The notes under the pieces are model-generated. The model made no database searches and was not told the origin of the DNA. It saw only the letters and a program-made list of their open reading frames with translations. Of a stretch of DNA of 14,949 nucleotides, positions 12,851 through 14,949 are shown piece by piece (within the stretch, counting starts at the first letter, position 1; each line of letters opens with the position of its first letter). Source of the stretch: Oscillospiraceae bacterium (GTDB lineage: Bacteria > Bacillota > Clostridia > Oscillospirales > Oscillospiraceae); NCBI GenBank assembly GCA_017435245.1, contig JAFSFK010000149.1, positions 1-14,949 on the forward strand, in the 5' to 3' direction. A program made the translations under genes and the position numbers.

Positions 12851-14341
12851 TTATACCACAGGGATCAGAAGCATCTGCCCCGGCTCCGGCTCCTGCTGAA
12901 TGCGGTTGGCTTCCCGAATGGCCTGCTCGGTGGACCCCGACTCCTTGGCAAGCTGCCACAGGCTCTCCTGTCCGGCTCTGCGCAGGATCAGACTGGGACG
13001 CTGGGGATCCGGCTGCCGTTCCTCCAGATCCAAAGCTGAAATCATCGGAATGGTGTCTGTCCCCTGGGTCACGGCACAGATCAGCACATCCGCACCCGGC
13101 TGATTGCCTGCCCCCAAAAGCTGTGCTGCCCCACTTGGCTGCAGATGCATCGTGACAGAACAGCTCTCACAGGCGCTATGGGTGATTTTTCCGTTCCATT
13201 TGGATACTGCAGCAGCAGGCTTTCCTTCTGCATCGTATCCAAGGATCTGGTAATACCCACTCAGTTCGCCGGTAACATCGTCATCCGTCCTGCTCATATA
13301 GGGCTGGTCCGGATAAAAGGCAATGTCCACGGGGTGCAGCTGAGGATCGATCCCGTTTCCTTCTGCGTGGATCAGCTGGCTCTGTACATCCAGTATTGCA
13401 GGCAGCTGCAGCTGCTGCACTTCAAAACTCAGTTTATGCGCCGTGCTGTAGGCATCCTCCACCACACGGATCTGCTCCCGGTCACTGATCATATACTGCC
13501 CTGTCAGACCGGCTTTCAAACGCAAGCCTCCCTCAGGCAGCATATCCATTTCCAAGGCTGTTACCGCCATCCAAACCGCAGCGGTGGCATCCTGCTCGTA
13601 GTCAGATTCTAATTCTGAATATTGAGAGAAAGGAACTTCAAAGCTCCAGCTGTGGAGCTGTCCATCCTCACCGGTATAGAAAACCCCTGCAAGACACACT
13701 CCCCGGAACACAACCTTGGAGGACATCACCTTTTGATCAATCAGCTCCGGCTGCAACGAAAAGCGCAGAAGCTTTGCTATTTTCGGCGCAGACGACGGCA
13801 GCTCCAGATCCTCATCCAGTTCAAAGGCTTTCTCCCCCGCCTCTTTGGGCAGGAGCATCGGATAAGTACGCTCCAGCAGATGGACGCCATTGGGTATTTC
13901 TCCCGGTGTAAAAATCTCTGCTTCCGTAGGCACTGTAGCCTCCGTCAGCACCCCAACACAGGCACGGATCATCAATTTCCGTGCGGAGGTAACTCTTGCA
14001 TCCACACTTTTTAGCAGCGGGCAGACCCGGATCACACCGTCGTACTGGGTATCCGGCAGCTCCCACTTCATCTGAAATGGGATCCAAGCCTCTGCCGTCT
14101 GGGGATCTCCTCCCTCTTCCGGCAGATACATCGTCCAAGCCATCACACCGCCGGAGACAGTCATACTGCCATTTCGCCATTCCTTGCCACGAATCAGCAC
14201 CTGCCCCCAGGCTCCCAATATGCTGCCGATGTCCGCCATATCCTCCGGAAGCCGCAGTTCCTGGGACTGTTCCTGATATTGGACATCTCCCCGGATCTTC
14301 TGCAAACAGGACACAGCATTCTTATGAAACTGCAATTGCAT
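12851..14341 (-). CDS. sipL: SipL-like spore coat morphogenetic protein (DUF3794/SPOCS + LysM)
   Basis: In C. difficile, SipL works with the ATPase SpoIVA to localise the coat on the forespore surface, as SpoVID does in Bacillus. This 496-residue protein has the same plan and similar length: DUF3794/SPOCS-type beta-rich segments (about 30-150 and 185-290), a less conserved stretch, and a C-terminal LysM domain (about 452-495) with ESLWQLAKESGSTEQAIREAN and the closing PGQMLLIPVV. The LysM of SipL binds SpoIVA in C. difficile. No signal peptide is seen, as expected for a mother-cell cytosolic protein. The ATG at 14341 has GGAGG 9 bases upstream. A mother-cell (SigE) promoter would be expected, but I could not identify one in the 61-bp gap upstream. 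Confidence 0.88.
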   Translation of the reverse strand: MQLQFHKNAVSCLQKIRGDVQYQEQSQELRLPEDMADIGSILGAWGQVLIRGKEWRNGSMTVSGGVMAWTMYLPEEGGDPQTAEAWIPFQMKWELPDTQYDGVIRVCPLLKSVDARVTSARKLMIRACVGVLTEATVPTEAEIFTPGEIPNGVHLLERTYPMLLPKEAGEKAFELDEDLELPSSAPKIAKLLRFSLQPELIDQKVMSSKVVFRGVCLAGVFYTGEDGQLHSWSFEVPFSQYSELESDYEQDATAAVWMAVTALEMDMLPEGGLRLKAGLTGQYMISDREQIRVVEDAYSTAHKLSFEVQQLQLPAILDVQSQLIHAEGNGIDPQLHPVDIAFYPDQPYMSRTDDDVTGELSGYYQILGYDAEGKPAAAVSKWNGKITHSACESCSVTMHLQPSGAAQLLGAGNQPGADVLICAVTQGTDTIPMISALDLEERQPDPQRPSLILRRAGQESLWQLAKESGSTEQAIREANRIQQEPEPGQMLLIPVV

Positions 14342-14402
14342 ACCATCACTCCTCCAGTCTTAGCTATTGACAGCTTATTCACCGCAGGACAAACTTATGC
14401 CA

Positions 14403-14552
14403 CTATCTTTTGCGAATCACACAAAATCCACAGATCAGCAGTCCAAAACCAAGGCAGATGCTCAGAAAGCCACCCTCCAGCCACATCCCGATCAACACCC
14501 CAACCCCAAACGCCATCAACGCACATCCCAAAAGCTGGTTTTGCCGGCACAT
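14403..14552 (-). CDS. 49-residue two-helix membrane protein
   Basis: A small hydrophobic protein of 49 residues with two predicted membrane helices (about 7-23 and 28-44) and a basic tail CVIRKR. Gly and Cys are abundant: GCALMAFGVGVLIG, then LGFGLLICGFC. The amino-acid pattern is that of a real small membrane protein rather than a random frame, and similar short proteins occur in clostridia without known function, as far as I recall. The ATG at 14552 follows directly on the livF terminator, whose 3' arm supplies the AGGGGG ribosome binding site. It lies 61 bp upstream of sipL, in the same direction. A longer frame from 14657 would read through the terminator and is not favoured. Confidence 0.65.
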   Translation of the reverse strand: MCRQNQLLGCALMAFGVGVLIGMWLEGGFLSICLGFGLLICGFCVIRKR

Positions 14553-14555
14553 AAA

Positions 14556-14589
14556 AACACCCCCTGCACGAGTGTATGCAGGGGGTGTT
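14556..14589 (-). terminator. Terminator of the livF operon, containing a ribosome binding site
   Basis: A perfect 13-bp stem (14556-14568 with 14577-14589) and an 8-base loop lie 6 bases past the livF stop. On the minus strand it ends GGGGGTGTTTTT, a good intrinsic terminator. The ATG of the 49-residue membrane protein comes immediately after the T-tract, so its ribosome binding site is the descending arm of this stem. Confidence 0.85.
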
Positions 14590-14595
14590 GTAAAA

Positions 14596-14949
14596 TTAAC
14601 CGCCAAGATAGGCTTTACGGACCTCGTCACTGCGGGACAGCTCCGCACCGGTGCCACTCAGAGTGACCTTTCCCGTCTCAAGAACGTAGGCACGGTCTGC
14701 GATCTCCAGTGCCTTGCTGGCGTTCTGTTCCACCAGCAGGATCGTAGTACCTGCAGCGTGAAGATCTTTAATGATGGAGAAGATCTGGTCCACCAGAATC
14801 GGCGCAAGACCCATAGAGGGTTCATCCAGCATCATCAGCTTAGGCTTACTCATCAGCGCACGGCTCATCGCCAGCATCTGCTGCTCACCGCCGGAGAGGG
14901 TTCCGGCAACCTGCTTGCGGCGTTCCTTCAGTCGGGGAAACAGCGTAAA
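14596..14949 (-). CDS. livF: Branched-chain amino acid ABC transporter ATPase LivF, N-terminus outside window
   Basis: The visible 117 residues are the C-terminal half of an ABC ATPase of the LivF type, which powers uptake of branched-chain amino acids with LivG, LivH, LivM and a binding protein. Present are LFPRLKERR before the signature, the ABC signature LSGGEQQM, Walker [13 protein letters not shown], the switch region [10 protein letters not shown] with its histidine replaced by Gln (as is common in LivF), and the C-terminal [14 protein letters not shown]. Walker A lies beyond the right edge. The closing ...RKAYLGG is typical. The rest of the liv operon should lie to the right. Confidence 0.93.
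   Translation of the reverse strand, partial: FTLFPRLKERRKQVAGTLSGGEQQMLAMSRALMSKPKLMMLDEPSMGLAPILVDQIFSIIKDLHAAGTTILLVEQNASKALEIADRAYVLETGKVTLSGTGAELSRSDEVRKAYLGG

Overview
The window reads as chromosomal DNA of an anaerobic, spore-forming clostridium, most likely an Oscillospiraceae-type gut bacterium. The support is a spoIIGA-sigE pair, a SipL-type spore coat protein, a clostridial yqeG / M24 peptidase / efp / CD1247-like cluster, a Rex repressor, strong AGGAGG-type ribosome binding sites, and fairly GC-rich coding sequence with AT-rich promoters. The species assignment is inference. Every gene except one (3371-4069) lies on the minus strand, so the window reads from right to left.

Layout from the right edge: the C-terminal part of a LivF-type ABC ATPase (14596-14949) ends at a strong terminator whose stem also holds the ribosome binding site of a 49-residue membrane protein (14403-14552). 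A SipL-like DUF3794+LysM spore coat protein follows (12851-14341). After a hairpin-rich gap comes a two-gene metal-handling operon: a CxCC-type COG0523 GTPase with a three-copy His/Cys metal-binding array (11560-12651), and a second CobW-like P-loop protein joined to a TIGR03943/YcgQ-like C-terminal domain (10612-11556). A terminator closes this operon. The next operon pairs a monoacylglycerol-lipase-like hydrolase with glycerol kinase, which suggests glycerolipid to glycerol to glycerol-3-phosphate. rarA and a small DUF951 gene follow as a tight pair.

The centre is a sporulation and redox block: spoIIGA and sigE overlap by 4 bp, then rex follows with its own promoter covered by a near-perfect 40-bp palindrome. 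rex converges on the single plus-strand gene, an unrecognised 232-residue protein, across a bidirectional terminator. That gene's start overlaps the divergent promoter of yqeG. The left part is the housekeeping group yqeG, an M24 aminopeptidase, efp and an acidic zinc-ribbon protein, ending at a hairpin. A 48-bp nested-hairpin element and a truncated nitroreductase gene lie at the left edge.

Six promoters with a 17-bp spacer and -10 boxes close to TATAAT can be read directly upstream of the nitroreductase, efp, yqeG, rex, rarA and COG0523 genes. A seventh upstream of the lipase has a good -35 but a weaker extended -10. The most unusual items are the Rex operator-like palindrome paired with an atypical Rex DNA-binding segment, and the paired COG0523 proteins. 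No tRNA, rRNA, insertion sequence, CRISPR array or prophage gene was seen, and no gene-free stretch exceeds 300 bases.
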